NCBI RefSeq assembly: GCF_001423485.1
Contig: NZ_LMOD01000005.1
Span: 1-64,000 of the forward strand
Direction of reading: 5' to 3'
Source: Microbacterium sp. Leaf320
GTDB lineage: Bacteria; Actinomycetota; Actinomycetes; Actinomycetales; Microbacteriaceae
DNA: 64,000 nucleotides
Shown: positions 26,262 to 34,983 of the stretch, piece by piece
Position numbering within the stretch: the first letter of the stretch is position 1
Layout of the letters: each line of letters starts with the position of its first letter
Translations under genes and position numbers: made by a program
Notes under the pieces: model-generated
The model's database searches: none
Told to the model about the DNA's origin: nothing
What the model saw: the letters and a program-made list of their open reading frames with translations, nothing else

Positions 26262-27499
26262 CAGAGGGTCTCCCGAGCGGTGTCGGCGGCACGCTCGAGG
26301 CGTGTGGAGAGGAGGGCGATCGCGCTCGCGGGCACCGCGAGGACGAAGCTCGCGATGCCGAGAGTGACGGCGAAGCCCTGGAACCCGAGAACGCTCACGA
26401 GCGCGGCGCCGATCACAGGCGTGAGTGCCGAGCCCACCAGGTAGACGGCGAGGAGCGGTCCCGACCAGCGACCGTCTGCGTCGAGTGCCGCCGAGGTCGC
26501 CACGAAGTACATGAAGGCGATCGCGTACACGGTGTTCCAGGCGATGAAGACGACGATGAACGCGGTGGGGTCGGTCGTGAATCCCTCGACGATCTTGAGC
26601 ACACCTCCGGAGAGCAACAGCACCGCGAGCGGGACTGCTCGACCCAGCCGGGACCCGACGATCATCAGCAGCACAGACCCGACGAGTCCGCCCGCCGTCG
26701 CGCCGCTGAGCGCGAGGCCGAGTCCTTCCGGTGTCAGCCCCGTCTGTTCTGCGCCCATCACGCCGGCCATCGCCCAGAGCGAATCCTCACTCGCCGCCCA
26801 CAGGGCGAACACGACGAGCAGACCGAAGCCGGCGATCGTGACCGTGCGCGAACGCGCGGGGGAGAGTCGGACCGTGCCGGTCGGCGGCACCTCGATCGGC
26901 ATCGCTTCGGCCACCGCAGCCGCTGCCCGAGGATCCACGACCGGGGCGGCCGGCAGCCAGGCAGAGACGAGGAGACCGAGGACGCTGAACAGTGCCAGCG
27001 CGCCGAAGACGTCGATCGGGGCCAGGCCGACGAGGGGGATGACCGCGAGGACGATCGTGATCACGCCGCGGTTCGCGAGACCGTTGAAACCGGCGACACG
27101 GTCGGGGTTGCGGAAGGCGGCGAGGGCGGCGCCGGATGCCGCGACGGCACCGCCGGCGCCCGCCCCGCCGAGGAGGAGCGCCGGAAGCATGAGCGAGGGG
27201 ACGAGGGCAGCCGCGGCGAAGCCGACCGCCGCGATCGCGAGCCCCGCCCGCGCGACGGTGCGTCGGTGCGCGCCGGCGCAGAGCGGCGCGATGGCGAGGC
27301 CGGTCACCGCGGTGAGCAGCAGAGTCGCGGTGACGAGCCAGCTCGCGGCGAGCACGTCGATGCCGAGACCGGTCTGCGCGGCCGTGATCATGTAGGGCGA
27401 CAGGTTGACGCCGAGGTAGCCGGCGATGCCGATCGCGAAGGTGGCGGTGGCGGTGGGCAGCCGAAGGGGGACTCGGGTGCTGAGGTCGATGGCGGTCAT
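26261..27499 (-). CDS. MFS transporter
   Basis: Encodes 412 aa with about twelve hydrophobic segments, beginning TATATFAIGIAGYLGVNLSP. There is a central cytosolic loop with Pro/Arg (about residues 190-225) and VFALWAASEDSLWAMAGVMG in the second half. It may import or export the substrate of the amidohydrolase that follows. ATG 27499 is chosen since it follows GGGAG; upstream in-frame codons lie in the operator region. Confidence 0.9.
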   Translation of the reverse strand: MTAIDLSTRVPLRLPTATATFAIGIAGYLGVNLSPYMITAAQTGLGIDVLAASWLVTATLLLTAVTGLAIAPLCAGAHRRTVARAGLAIAAVGFAAAALVPSLMLPALLLGGAGAGGAVAASGAALAAFRNPDRVAGFNGLANRGVITIVLAVIPLVGLAPIDVFGALALFSVLGLLVSAWLPAAPVVDPRAAAAVAEAMPIEVPPTGTVRLSPARSRTVTIAGFGLLVVFALWAASEDSLWAMAGVMGAEQTGLTPEGLGLALSGATAGGLVGSVLLMIVGSRLGRAVPLAVLLLSGGVLKIVEGFTTDPTAFIVVFIAWNTVYAIAFMYFVATSAALDADGRWSGPLLAVYLVGSALTPVIGAALVSVLGFQGFAVTLGIASFVLAVPASAIALLSTRLERAADTARETL

Positions 27500-27578
27500 G
27501 AATCTCCCACGGAGAGGGGGCACGTCGATGTGCGCGGATGTGATGCCGGAGTGCGTCGGGTGGGGCACGATCTCGTAA

Positions 27579-27616
27579 ACGAATGGTGTTCGTCAACGAA
27601 TGGTGTTCACTATTAT
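27579..27616. promoter_or_regulatory. Two tandem TetR operator sites with -10 TATTAT
   Basis: ACGAA-TGGTG-TTCGT (27579-27593) is a perfect inverted repeat; 17 bp later ACGAA-TGGTG-TTCAC (27596-27610) repeats it with one arm imperfect. TATTAT at 27611-27616 is a good -10 for the TetR gene. A TTGACG (complement of 27591-27596) could be the -35 for the MFS operon, so one repressor would close both promoters. Confidence 0.7.
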
Positions 27617-27682
27617 GCACAGGAGGGATGCTGCGGGGAAGGACTTTCTCGCCACCCCACCGGATCAGAGAGCGAGCGTGCG

Positions 27683-28285
27683 ATGCCCAGGCCGTCGAGT
27701 CCCCTTCTGTCGCCCGAGATCATCGGCGCGGCCGGCCTCGAGCTGTCGAGGGCGGGAGAGCCCTTCGGAGTGAATGCGATCGCCCGCAGGCTGGGCGTGC
27801 GCCCCTCGTCTCTGTACAACCACGTCGACGGCATGGACGGCATCATCGAGCTCATGCGCGGCAGGCTCATCGAGGACTACCGCGTCGAATCGCACGACGA
27901 ACCCTGGGATCGGTTCCTCATCGAACTGCTCCGGCGGCAGCGGCACATGTACGCCGACCACCCGTCGCTCGTGCCTCTGCTGATCGGCAAGACCATCACC
28001 CACCCCGCGGTGATCGCGGCCTATGACGACCTCGCGACCGTGCTCGTCGAGGGCGGCTTCCCCGACGACGAGGTGCTCACGGTGATAGCGGTCATCGACG
28101 CCTTCGCGATCGGCTTCGGCCTCGACCTGGCCTCACCGGACGAGGTGTGGGAGCCCGGGGAGGGCACTCGCACACTCGGTCGGGTGCTCGACGGGGCGGA
28201 GCGTGGCACCGCCAGGGCCGACCGCACGTTCGAACTCGGCGTCGGGCTGCTTCTCGACTCGCTGCGTGCGCGCCTCGTGCGCTGA
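27683..28285 (+). CDS. TetR family transcriptional regulator
   Basis: Encodes 200 aa. Helix-turn-helix at residues about 25-55: FGVNAIARRLGVRPSSLYNH, with the YNHVDG ending usual in TetR/AcrR proteins that carry a TetR_C-like ligand domain. ATG 27683 is chosen because homologous proteins begin just before the first helix; the frame remains open far upstream through the operator. Divergent from the MFS-amidohydrolase operon and likely its repressor. Confidence 0.9.
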   Translation: MPRPSSPLLSPEIIGAAGLELSRAGEPFGVNAIARRLGVRPSSLYNHVDGMDGIIELMRGRLIEDYRVESHDEPWDRFLIELLRRQRHMYADHPSLVPLLIGKTITHPAVIAAYDDLATVLVEGGFPDDEVLTVIAVIDAFAIGFGLDLASPDEVWEPGEGTRTLGRVLDGAERGTARADRTFELGVGLLLDSLRARLVR

Positions 28286-28574
28286 GCCGGATCGGGACGG
28301 CGACGGCGGATGATCGCACGCGCGTGCGCCCCGAGCTGAGCGGGACTGGTTGCCCTCTCGAGTCATCCAAACCCCATTTTGGATCGCTCGAGAGGGCTCA
28401 CCGTCCTTCCCGGACGGTAGGGGAGGCGGCGAAAGACTTTTCGCTGCTCTCTCGACTGATATCCCCAGATGTTCAGCCGGTAGCCCCCGCTACTCCTTGC
28501 AGAATATCGCTTAATCGTCTTGTCCGCCATTTGGGGGACAAATAAATCTACGAATGTTTCTTCCGAGACTGGGG
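28286..28574. other. AT-richer structured non-coding stretch
   Basis: No convincing gene. Four inverted repeats stand out: 28352-28397 (11-bp stem GCCCTCTCGAG, 3x3 internal loop, 6-bp inner stem TCCAAA/TTTGGA), 28401-28417 (CCGTCC-TTCCC-GGACGG), GCGAAA-GACT-TTTCGC near 28431-28446, and 28520-28541 (TTGTCC-g-CC-ATTT-GG-g-GGACAA). Bases 28501-28560 contain only 24 G or C of 60, far below the surroundings. The first hairpin could terminate the TetR transcript. An 82-codon minus frame (28363-28611) crosses the area but shows no recognisable domain. Confidence 0.7.
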
Positions 28575-28603
28575 TTTGCCGCGAGAACGTCCACTCATAG
28601 AGT
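28575..28603 (+). promoter_or_regulatory. Promoter TTTGCC-N17-TAGAGT
   Basis: -35 TTTGCC at 28575-28580 and -10 TAGAGT at 28598-28603 have the ideal 17-bp spacing. The ATG at 28610 lies six bases after the -10, which predicts a leaderless mRNA. Confidence 0.6.
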
Positions 28604-28609
28604 GGTTTC

Positions 28610-29002
28610 ATGGACAGAAAGCTCGTGGTCAACGCGCCCCTCGCCATCGCGCACGGACACCGTGTCGAGGTGTCGGAGCACGTCGACGAGCTGACCGGTG
28701 AGTCCGTGATCCTCTCTGTCATCGACCTCGACACCCGCATCCGGTATCGCCGCCCCGAAGAGCAGCGGGAGCGGGTCAGCCGGTGGCTGGGCCGTGTCGT
28801 CGATTGCACCGTGACGATCGGTGTCGGCCACGGGACGCGCACAGTGCTCACGGTCGACATCGACGGCGACGGACGAGGTGCGACGAGCGCACGAACGGCT
28901 CTGCACGGCGCGGATGCCGCGGTGGACGCGGCGAAAGCCGAAGCAGACCGCTGGGGTGGCGGGGATCGCGTGCCCGAACCGGAGCCTGAGCGCTTCTGGT
29001 GA
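28610..29002 (+). CDS. Hypothetical protein
   Basis: Encodes 130 aa. A strand-rich front (KLVVNAPLAIAHGHRVEV, VILSVIDLDTRIRYRR) is followed by a Gly-rich GVGHGTRTVLTVDIDGDG turn and a charged helical tail ending PEPEPERFW. No known motif. The good promoter immediately upstream supports a real gene. Next to, but convergent with, dnaE2. Confidence 0.65.
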   Translation: MDRKLVVNAPLAIAHGHRVEVSEHVDELTGESVILSVIDLDTRIRYRRPEEQRERVSRWLGRVVDCTVTIGVGHGTRTVLTVDIDGDGRGATSARTALHGADAAVDAAKAEADRWGGGDRVPEPEPERFW

Positions 29003-29045
29003 GCACTCCGCGGATCCCCTGAGCGGCGGTGCGCCGACAGCACGC

Positions 29046-32000
29046 TCATCGGAAGTCCCGCGAGCGATGGGTCACTCCGGTGCGGAGGTCCTCGAAGGCA
29101 TCTGCGAGGACGTTCACGACGCCCTCCGCCGAGCGCTCGAGGATGCCGCGGATGATGAGAGCGGGCGAATCACGGGCCACCCGGTGATATCGGCTCCACA
29201 CCCCTGTCGAGCAGATGACGTTGACCAGGCCGCTCTCATCCTCGAGGTTGAGGAACGTGACGCCCGCTGCGGTCGCCGGGCGCTGACGATGCGTCACGAG
29301 GCCTGCGACCTCGATGCGTCGTCCTGTCTCGTGGCCCTGGAGGTCGAGGGAGGTGAGCACGCCCCTCTCGCGGAGGAGTGCGCGGAAGTGCGCCATCGGG
29401 TGGTCATCGGTCGAGACGCCGGTGGCCCACAGATCAGCGGAGAGCCGCTCGTAGCTGGACTGATCCGTGAACAGCGGCGGCTGCACGGCGACGGTCGTTC
29501 CCGGGAGGAATCGCGAGCGGTCCTCCGCGGCCGCTCCGGACAGCCAGATCGCCTCTCGGCGCTGGAGTCCGAGACACTCGAACGCACCGGCGGTCGCGAG
29601 GGCCTCCAGCTGCGCAGCAGTGGCATCCGTCCGCCTCACCAGATCGTTCAGATCGCGGAAGAGGCCGCCTGACTCGCGCTCGGCGACGATCCGCTCAGCC
29701 AACGGCAGACCGATGCCGCGCACTCCGCCGAGTCCCATGCGCACCGCATACCCGCCGTCTCTGCGATGTGCCGCCGATTCGTCGGGCAGGGATCGGTCGA
29801 AGCGCGGCACGCGGGGTTGCAGCGGGTCGGGGCAGGAATCCAGTCCTGTCGGAGCTCGCAGGGGTGCTCCCTCGAGTGGTTCCAGGGTCTCGGTCGCACC
29901 CGAGGAGTGCAGATCGGGACGCCGGACCTCGACTCCGTGTCGACGAGCGTCTGCGGTGAGCGTCGAGGCGGAGTAGAAGCCCATCGGCTGCGACCGCAGC
30001 AGCCCAGCGAGGAACGCAGCCGGGTAGTGCAGCTTGAGCCAGGAGCTGGCGTAGACGAGCAGGGCGAAGGACAGCGAGTGCGATTCGGCGAAACCGAAGT
30101 TCGAGAACGCCTGGATCTGCGCGTAGATGCGATCCGACTGCTCGGCGGAGAGCCCGCGCCTGGTCATCCCCGCATAGAGCTTGTCGCGGACCTTCTCGAT
30201 CTTCTCGAGTCCGCGCTTGGATCCCATGGCGCGTCTGAGCAGGTCGGCTTCGTCGGCTGTGCAGTCGCCGATGGCCGTCGCCATCTGGATCAGCTGCTCC
30301 TGGAAGATCGGGATGCCCAGCGTCCGCTCGAGGATCGGCTTGAGATCGTCGTGCGGATAGGGGATCTCGAGCACCACCGGGTCTTCGCCCCTGGCAGCCC
30401 TGGCACGGTTCTCCTCGTCGAGTGCGTCCTTCGCCATCTTGCGGCGGACGAAGGGATGCACCGCCCCGCCCTGGATGGGCCCAGGACGGATGAGCGCGAT
30501 CTGGATGGCGAGGTCGTAGAAGGCCCGAGGCTGCAGCCGGGGGAGCAAGCCGATCTGCGCACGCGACTCGACCTGGAACACCCCGATCGAATCCGCACGG
30601 CAGAGCATGTCGTAGACCGCCGGCTCTTCTTTGGGCAGCGTCTCGAGGGTCCACCGTTCGCCCGTGGCATCGTGGATGAGGTCGAAGCAGTGCTGGAGGG
30701 CTGCCAGCATCCCGAGGCCCAGCAGATCGAACTTGACGAGCCCCATCCAGGCCGCATCGTCTTTGTCCCACTGGATGACGGTGCGGTTCTCCATGCGCGC
30801 ATGCTCCACGGGCACGACCTCGCCCACGGGTCTGGCAGTCAGCACCATGCCGCCGGAGTGTATGCCGAGATGCCGAGGCGCCTTCAGCAGCTCGCCCGCA
30901 TACTCGAGCACGTTCGCGGGGATGTCGTGCTCCTCGGCGACCTCGAGCCCTGTGCTCCATCCGTCGACCTGCCGAGACCAGGCGTCCTGCTGTCCGGGCG
31001 AGTAGCCGAGAGCCCTCGCCATGTCGCGCACGGCGTTCTTCGGTCGGTACTGGATGACATTCGCCACCTGCGCCGCGCGTTCCCTCCCGTACTGGCGGTA
31101 CACCCACTGGATGATCTCCTCGCGTCGGTCGGAGTCGAAGTCCACATCGATGTCCGGCTCCTCCTGGCGTGTGGTCGCGAGGAAGCGCTCGAAGGGCAGG
31201 CGGTAGAGGATCGGGTCGACGGCGGTGATCCCGAGCAGATAGCAGACGGCGCTCGCCGCAGCCGAGCCGCGACCCTGACAGAGGATGCCGAGACGCTTCG
31301 CCTCGGTGACGATCCCGTGCACGATGAGGAAGTAGCCGGGGAAGTCCTTCTCCTCGATGACGTCGAGCTCGCGGCCGATCCTGCGGCGACCGTCGGCATC
31401 CAGGCGCGGATACTTCGTAGGCACGGCCTCCCACACCAGGTGTCGCAGCCAGCTCATCGGAGTGTGGCCGTCCGGCACCTCCTGCTTCGGGAGCGCAGGG
31501 CGCGCCCGGCGGAGAGGGAAGGCGGATGCCGCGGCGAGCTCCAGCCCGTACGAGATCGCGCCGGGGTGACGCCGGAAGCGCGCCGCCATCTCCGCACCGC
31601 TGCGCAGATGCGCCCCTCCGTGTGCGGGGAGCCAGCCGTCGAGATCGTCCATGCTGCGCACGGCCCGCACCGCGGCGACGGCTTCGGCGAGCGACGCCCG
31701 CTCGGGTGCGGCGTAGTGCACGTTGTTGGTCGCCACCACGGGCAGCCTCATCCGTCTGGCGAGGTCTGCGAGAGCATCGTTGCGTCGTGAGTCCTGCGGA
31801 TCGCCGTGGTCGAAGAGCTCGACGGCGACGTGGTCCTGCCCGAACAGATCGACCAGGCGGCGCAGCGGGGTGTGTGCGTCACCGGCTTCGAGTCCGCGGC
31901 GGACGCCGCCCTTGCGGCACCCGGTGAGGATCGTCCAGTGCCCGTCTGCGGTGGCGGCCAGCTCGTCGAGGTCGTAGACGGGGCGGCCCTTCTCTCCACC

Positions 32001-32519
32001 GCGGAGGTGCGCGGCCGTCATCGCTCCGGAGAGCCGGTGGTAACCCTCCAAGCCGTCGGCGAGCACGAGCAGATGGTCGCCGATCGGATCGGGGGCGCCC
32101 CGCTGAGGTGCGTCGAGTCCGAGGGAGAGCTCGGCCCCGTACACGGTCTGCACCTTGACATCCATCAGCTCTGCGACCTCGGCGAAGCGGGCCGCACCGT
32201 AGAAGCCATCGTGGTCGGTGAGCGCCAGAGCGGTCAGGCCCAGCCGCTCGGCCTCGGCGAGGAGATCTTCGGGGGAGGAGGCGCCGTCGAGGAAGGAGTA
32301 CGACGAATGCGCATGCAGTTCGGCGTAGGGGACGGCGTCCGCCGGTCGTCCGACCGTGGTCGGAGGAGTCCTCTTGCGCCGGGTGCTGATGGGGCCGGGG
32401 TCCGGACGCGTGCCCGGTCGCGTGCTCGGTGGTGTCCCGCCGGTCGGGTAGGGCGACTCCTCACCGCTGAGGGTGCGTTCCAGCTCGTTCCACGACAGAG
32501 GCGGATTGTGCCAACCCAT
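29046..32519 (-). CDS. dnaE2: Error-prone DNA polymerase DnaE2
   Basis: Encodes 1157 aa. N-terminal PHP domain (YAELHAHSSYSFLDGASS, LALTDHDGFYG) begins near residue 65 after a Pro/Thr-rich lead. The polymerase palm carries PDIDVDFDSDRREEI. Tandem HhH and a C-terminal OB fold (VEVAGLVTHRQRP-like) follow. DnaE2 is a C-family translesion polymerase that works with ImuA' and ImuB in damage-induced mutagenesis. ATG 32519 has GAGGGGAGG eight bases ahead and overlaps the imuB stop. Distinct from the replicative DnaE1, which is not in this window. Confidence 0.95.
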   Translation of the reverse strand: MGWHNPPLSWNELERTLSGEESPYPTGGTPPSTRPGTRPDPGPISTRRKRTPPTTVGRPADAVPYAELHAHSSYSFLDGASSPEDLLAEAERLGLTALALTDHDGFYGAARFAEVAELMDVKVQTVYGAELSLGLDAPQRGAPDPIGDHLLVLADGLEGYHRLSGAMTAAHLRGGEKGRPVYDLDELAATADGHWTILTGCRKGGVRRGLEAGDAHTPLRRLVDLFGQDHVAVELFDHGDPQDSRRNDALADLARRMRLPVVATNNVHYAAPERASLAEAVAAVRAVRSMDDLDGWLPAHGGAHLRSGAEMAARFRRHPGAISYGLELAAASAFPLRRARPALPKQEVPDGHTPMSWLRHLVWEAVPTKYPRLDADGRRRIGRELDVIEEKDFPGYFLIVHGIVTEAKRLGILCQGRGSAAASAVCYLLGITAVDPILYRLPFERFLATTRQEEPDIDVDFDSDRREEIIQWVYRQYGRERAAQVANVIQYRPKNAVRDMARALGYSPGQQDAWSRQVDGWSTGLEVAEEHDIPANVLEYAGELLKAPRHLGIHSGGMVLTARPVGEVVPVEHARMENRTVIQWDKDDAAWMGLVKFDLLGLGMLAALQHCFDLIHDATGERWTLETLPKEEPAVYDMLCRADSIGVFQVESRAQIGLLPRLQPRAFYDLAIQIALIRPGPIQGGAVHPFVRRKMAKDALDEENRARAARGEDPVVLEIPYPHDDLKPILERTLGIPIFQEQLIQMATAIGDCTADEADLLRRAMGSKRGLEKIEKVRDKLYAGMTRRGLSAEQSDRIYAQIQAFSNFGFAESHSLSFALLVYASSWLKLHYPAAFLAGLLRSQPMGFYSASTLTADARRHGVEVRRPDLHSSGATETLEPLEGAPLRAPTGLDSCPDPLQPRVPRFDRSLPDESAAHRRDGGYAVRMGLGGVRGIGLPLAERIVAERESGGLFRDLNDLVRRTDATAAQLEALATAGAFECLGLQRREAIWLSGAAAEDRSRFLPGTTVAVQPPLFTDQSSYERLSADLWATGVSTDDHPMAHFRALLRERGVLTSLDLQGHETGRRIEVAGLVTHRQRPATAAGVTFLNLEDESGLVNVICSTGVWSRYHRVARDSPALIIRGILERSAEGVVNVLADAFEDLRTGVTHRSRDFR

Positions 32520-34057
32520 CAGCGATACCTCCCCTCGGCCCACCAGCGATCGCCCGTGCAGAAGACCAACCAGGCGCGGTCATGATCGTCGATGATCTGC
32601 AGGCGGTGTCCTCGCTTGCCGCCGGTGGCATCCCATCGGCGCTCGTGGATGGGCCACGGGCCCGCCCATGCCTGCACATCGTCACCGTCGATGCGGCTCG
32701 GTGCCGCGGAGAGCGCCCCTCGCTCGTCGACGAGGACCGTCGCACCATCGGGAGCGAGCACTCCGATCGGCCGAGGTGGTCGGAACACCTCGGCGGGAAG
32801 CGGATCCGGAAGGCTCCCCGGCCAGGGGCGGCCGGGGTCTCGGGGTGCGACCGCGCGTTCTCCCCAGGGCGTGAGCACCTGTCGGTCGGCGAGCCAGCGC
32901 CCGCCGGAGAGCGCTGCGGTCACGACGCCCTCGTGGCCGAGCATCGTCTGCACACGGGAGATGGCGTGGTGCAGACGCTCATCGGTGCCTGAGCCGAAGA
33001 GGCCCGGCTGGTGGTGTGCGGCATCATCGACGGCCACGGGGATGATCCGCACCAGTTCGATGCCGCCGAAAGCCCGCGCCTCGTCGATCGGCTCTTTGGC
33101 GGACTCCGTCCCCAGGGCTTCGAGCTGCCAGCGGACCCTGTCTACGAGGTCGGCCGCATCGAAGCAGGTCGGGTGCAGCCAGGGGCGGGAGAACACCGCG
33201 CCGTTGTCGTCGATCAGGTCGATGCGCACCTCGGTGCACACGACCGATGCGTCGCCGAGAGCGAGCATCACCGCATCTGCCGTCTGCCGGACCGCGAATG
33301 CCACCTGATCGGCCCCGGCCAGAGCAGGCTCGAACTCGACGGAGCGCACGAGCTCGGGGTCGGGTGGCCGCGGCACCACGGCGCGGGAGTCCGCTCCGGC
33401 GGCGAGGGCGTGCAGGCGGGCGCCGCGCTCGCCGAAGCGATCACGCACCTCGATCTCGTCGAGGCCGGCGAACTCGCCGAGCGTTCGCACCCCCAGCCGG
33501 ATCAGAAGACCGGTGAGCTGTTCGTCGCGCAGCACGCTCACGGGCAGCGGGTCGAGGAAGTCCTTCGCGTGCCCCGCGGGCACGACGGTGCAGGGTGTGC
33601 GCCCCCTGGCGGCGAGTTCTGCCGTGAAGGGCCCGTCGGCGATGCCGACTCGAACCTCGGGGAAGCCGGCGTCGGCGAGGACGTCGATCAGCGCCCGACC
33701 GGCTTCGGCTTCACCGTCGTGGTACCGGGAGATGCCCCGTGCGCGCACTGCCGCGAGCCCCGGACGCAGCAGAGCCGCACCGGGGGCGTGCTTCTCGATG
33801 ATCTGCAGCACCGGCAGGAAGGCCCGCTCGTCTCGGGCGGCATCGTGGGCAAGCACGCGCAGCGACGAGATGTGTCCCTGCGCGACGCGGCGACGCTGAC
33901 CTGCGCGTACGCCGTGCTCCCTGGCCGATGCAGTGCAGGCGATGACGGTGTTCGCCTGCACCAGGGCTGTCGGCGCATGCGGTGGGGGTCCGCCGAGAGC
34001 TGCTCGCAACGGCCAGTCGGGGAACCACAGGACCAGGACACGGAGAGGCGAGGTCAT
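32519..34057 (-). CDS. imuB: ImuB, Y-family polymerase-like protein
   Basis: Encodes 512 aa. It begins LRVLVLWFPDWPLRAAL where active Y-family polymerases have an acidic DxD motif; the second catalytic acidic patch is also replaced. So it is a non-catalytic scaffold, as described for ImuB. A clamp-binding peptide QPGLFG lies near residue 390. It links DnaE2 and ImuA' to the beta clamp. Its ATG overlaps the imuA' stop by four bases; longer in-frame reading upstream lies inside imuA'. Confidence 0.93.
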   Translation of the reverse strand: MTSPLRVLVLWFPDWPLRAALGGPPPHAPTALVQANTVIACTASAREHGVRAGQRRRVAQGHISSLRVLAHDAARDERAFLPVLQIIEKHAPGAALLRPGLAAVRARGISRYHDGEAEAGRALIDVLADAGFPEVRVGIADGPFTAELAARGRTPCTVVPAGHAKDFLDPLPVSVLRDEQLTGLLIRLGVRTLGEFAGLDEIEVRDRFGERGARLHALAAGADSRAVVPRPPDPELVRSVEFEPALAGADQVAFAVRQTADAVMLALGDASVVCTEVRIDLIDDNGAVFSRPWLHPTCFDAADLVDRVRWQLEALGTESAKEPIDEARAFGGIELVRIIPVAVDDAAHHQPGLFGSGTDERLHHAISRVQTMLGHEGVVTAALSGGRWLADRQVLTPWGERAVAPRDPGRPWPGSLPDPLPAEVFRPPRPIGVLAPDGATVLVDERGALSAAPSRIDGDDVQAWAGPWPIHERRWDATGGKRGHRLQIIDDHDRAWLVFCTGDRWWAEGRYR

Positions 34058-34851
34058 CCGGCCACCGCCAGGGGCGGGTACTCGCGCGGGGTGCCGGCTA
34101 CGCCGCGCAGACCATGCAGCGTGGTCGGCTCGGCCGTGATCTCTCCGGCCCTCTTCTCGGTCGGCAGCTCCTCGACCGCTCCGTGGGTTCCGGGAAGGCG
34201 CACACGGACGCTCGAGGACAGTGGGCTGTGCCTCGTCCTCGCGGTCACTGTCGCCGTCGATCCCTCGATCAGCCCCCACCCCTCGCCGACCCCGAGCCAG
34301 TGCTGGTCATGGAGCCGGATCGCGCCCTCGCTCTGTGGCCAAGCTCCCGTGGACGTGGACTCGGTGACCAGGAGCGTGCTCCCACGATCGCGGAGTCGGG
34401 CGCTCAGACGGGACACATCGGCATCGCGTGCTCTGCTGCCCGGCTGCACCGCGATCAGCGGCACGACCTCGGCGAGTGCGGAGGTCGCGGCGAGCCAGCG
34501 GTCTCCCGGCTCGGGGACGAGGATCAACCGGGCGAGTTCGATGCCGAAGGCGGCTGCGGCCTCGACCCCCAGTGTGGGCATACCCACCACTGCGCACCAG
34601 TGCCCCTTGCTCGACGCGGCGGCGAGCAGGGCGAGGACGAGGCTGGGTGAGGGTGAGACGGTGTAGGCCGTGCCGGTCTGCAGTCCCTCTTCGGGGAGCA
34701 GGGAGGAGAAGGCCGGATCGAGGGGCAGCAGCGGATGCTCGCTGCGTCTGCGCTGCATGCGGCTGATCTCCCGGCGCAGCCGAAGCACCTCTCCGGCGCG
34801 GGAGTCGCCAGCCGGAGAGAGCGCGGTCACCGCATCGAGCCCGATCCCCAT
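34054..34851 (-). CDS. imuA: ImuA' (RecA-like mutagenesis protein)
   Basis: Encodes 265 aa. Sequence resembles a degenerate RecA core: LLPEEGLQTGTAYTVSPSPS, then ALLAAASSKGHWCAVVGMPT, with GIELARLILVPEPGDRWL later. The Walker A is not intact. First gene of imuA'-imuB-dnaE2, all overlapping, so the three proteins are made together. The promoter carries a LexA-like box between -35 and -10, which fits SOS control. Confidence 0.9.
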   Translation of the reverse strand: MGIGLDAVTALSPAGDSRAGEVLRLRREISRMQRRRSEHPLLPLDPAFSSLLPEEGLQTGTAYTVSPSPSLVLALLAAASSKGHWCAVVGMPTLGVEAAAAFGIELARLILVPEPGDRWLAATSALAEVVPLIAVQPGSRARDADVSRLSARLRDRGSTLLVTESTSTGAWPQSEGAIRLHDQHWLGVGEGWGLIEGSTATVTARTRHSPLSSSVRVRLPGTHGAVEELPTEKRAGEITAEPTTLHGLRGVAGTPREYPPLAVAG

Positions 34852-34857
34852 GAATCC

Positions 34858-34886
34858 ATCCTCGAAGATATGTACTAATAAAGCAA
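34858..34886 (-). promoter_or_regulatory. LexA-controlled promoter of imuA'-imuB-dnaE2
   Basis: On the minus strand TTGCTT (34881-34886) and GAGGAT (34858-34863) are 17 bp apart. The box TAGTACATATCTTCGA (34862-34877) occupies the spacer and matches TCGAAC-N4-GTTCGA at 9 of 12 positions. The ATG lies six bases past the -10, so the mRNA may be leaderless. Confidence 0.68.
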
Positions 34887-34971
34887 CTGGAGATGATCAC
34901 GATAGTTCGAACCTCCGACATGGGGGCAGGGGGTTATCCACACCCGGCCGAAGACGGCATCCGTCTTCTCC

Positions 34972-34977
34972 TAGCCT
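34972..34977 (+). promoter_or_regulatory. -10 element TAGCCT, leaderless spacing
   Basis: TAGCCT ends six bases before the ATG at 34984. No ribosome site fits between them. Confidence 0.5.
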
Positions 34978-34983
34978 TCCGGG

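Noticed and set aside
28363..28611. 82-codon minus-strand frame in the low-GC island
   Set aside because: It shares its start with the opposite gene's ATG, has no ribosome site and crosses several strong hairpins; kept only as a point to check for conservation.
32519..34279. Longer ImuB starting in the upstream gene
   Set aside because: The extra 74 residues are out-of-frame imuA' sequence with no family similarity; the ATG at 34057 gives a standard four-base overlap.
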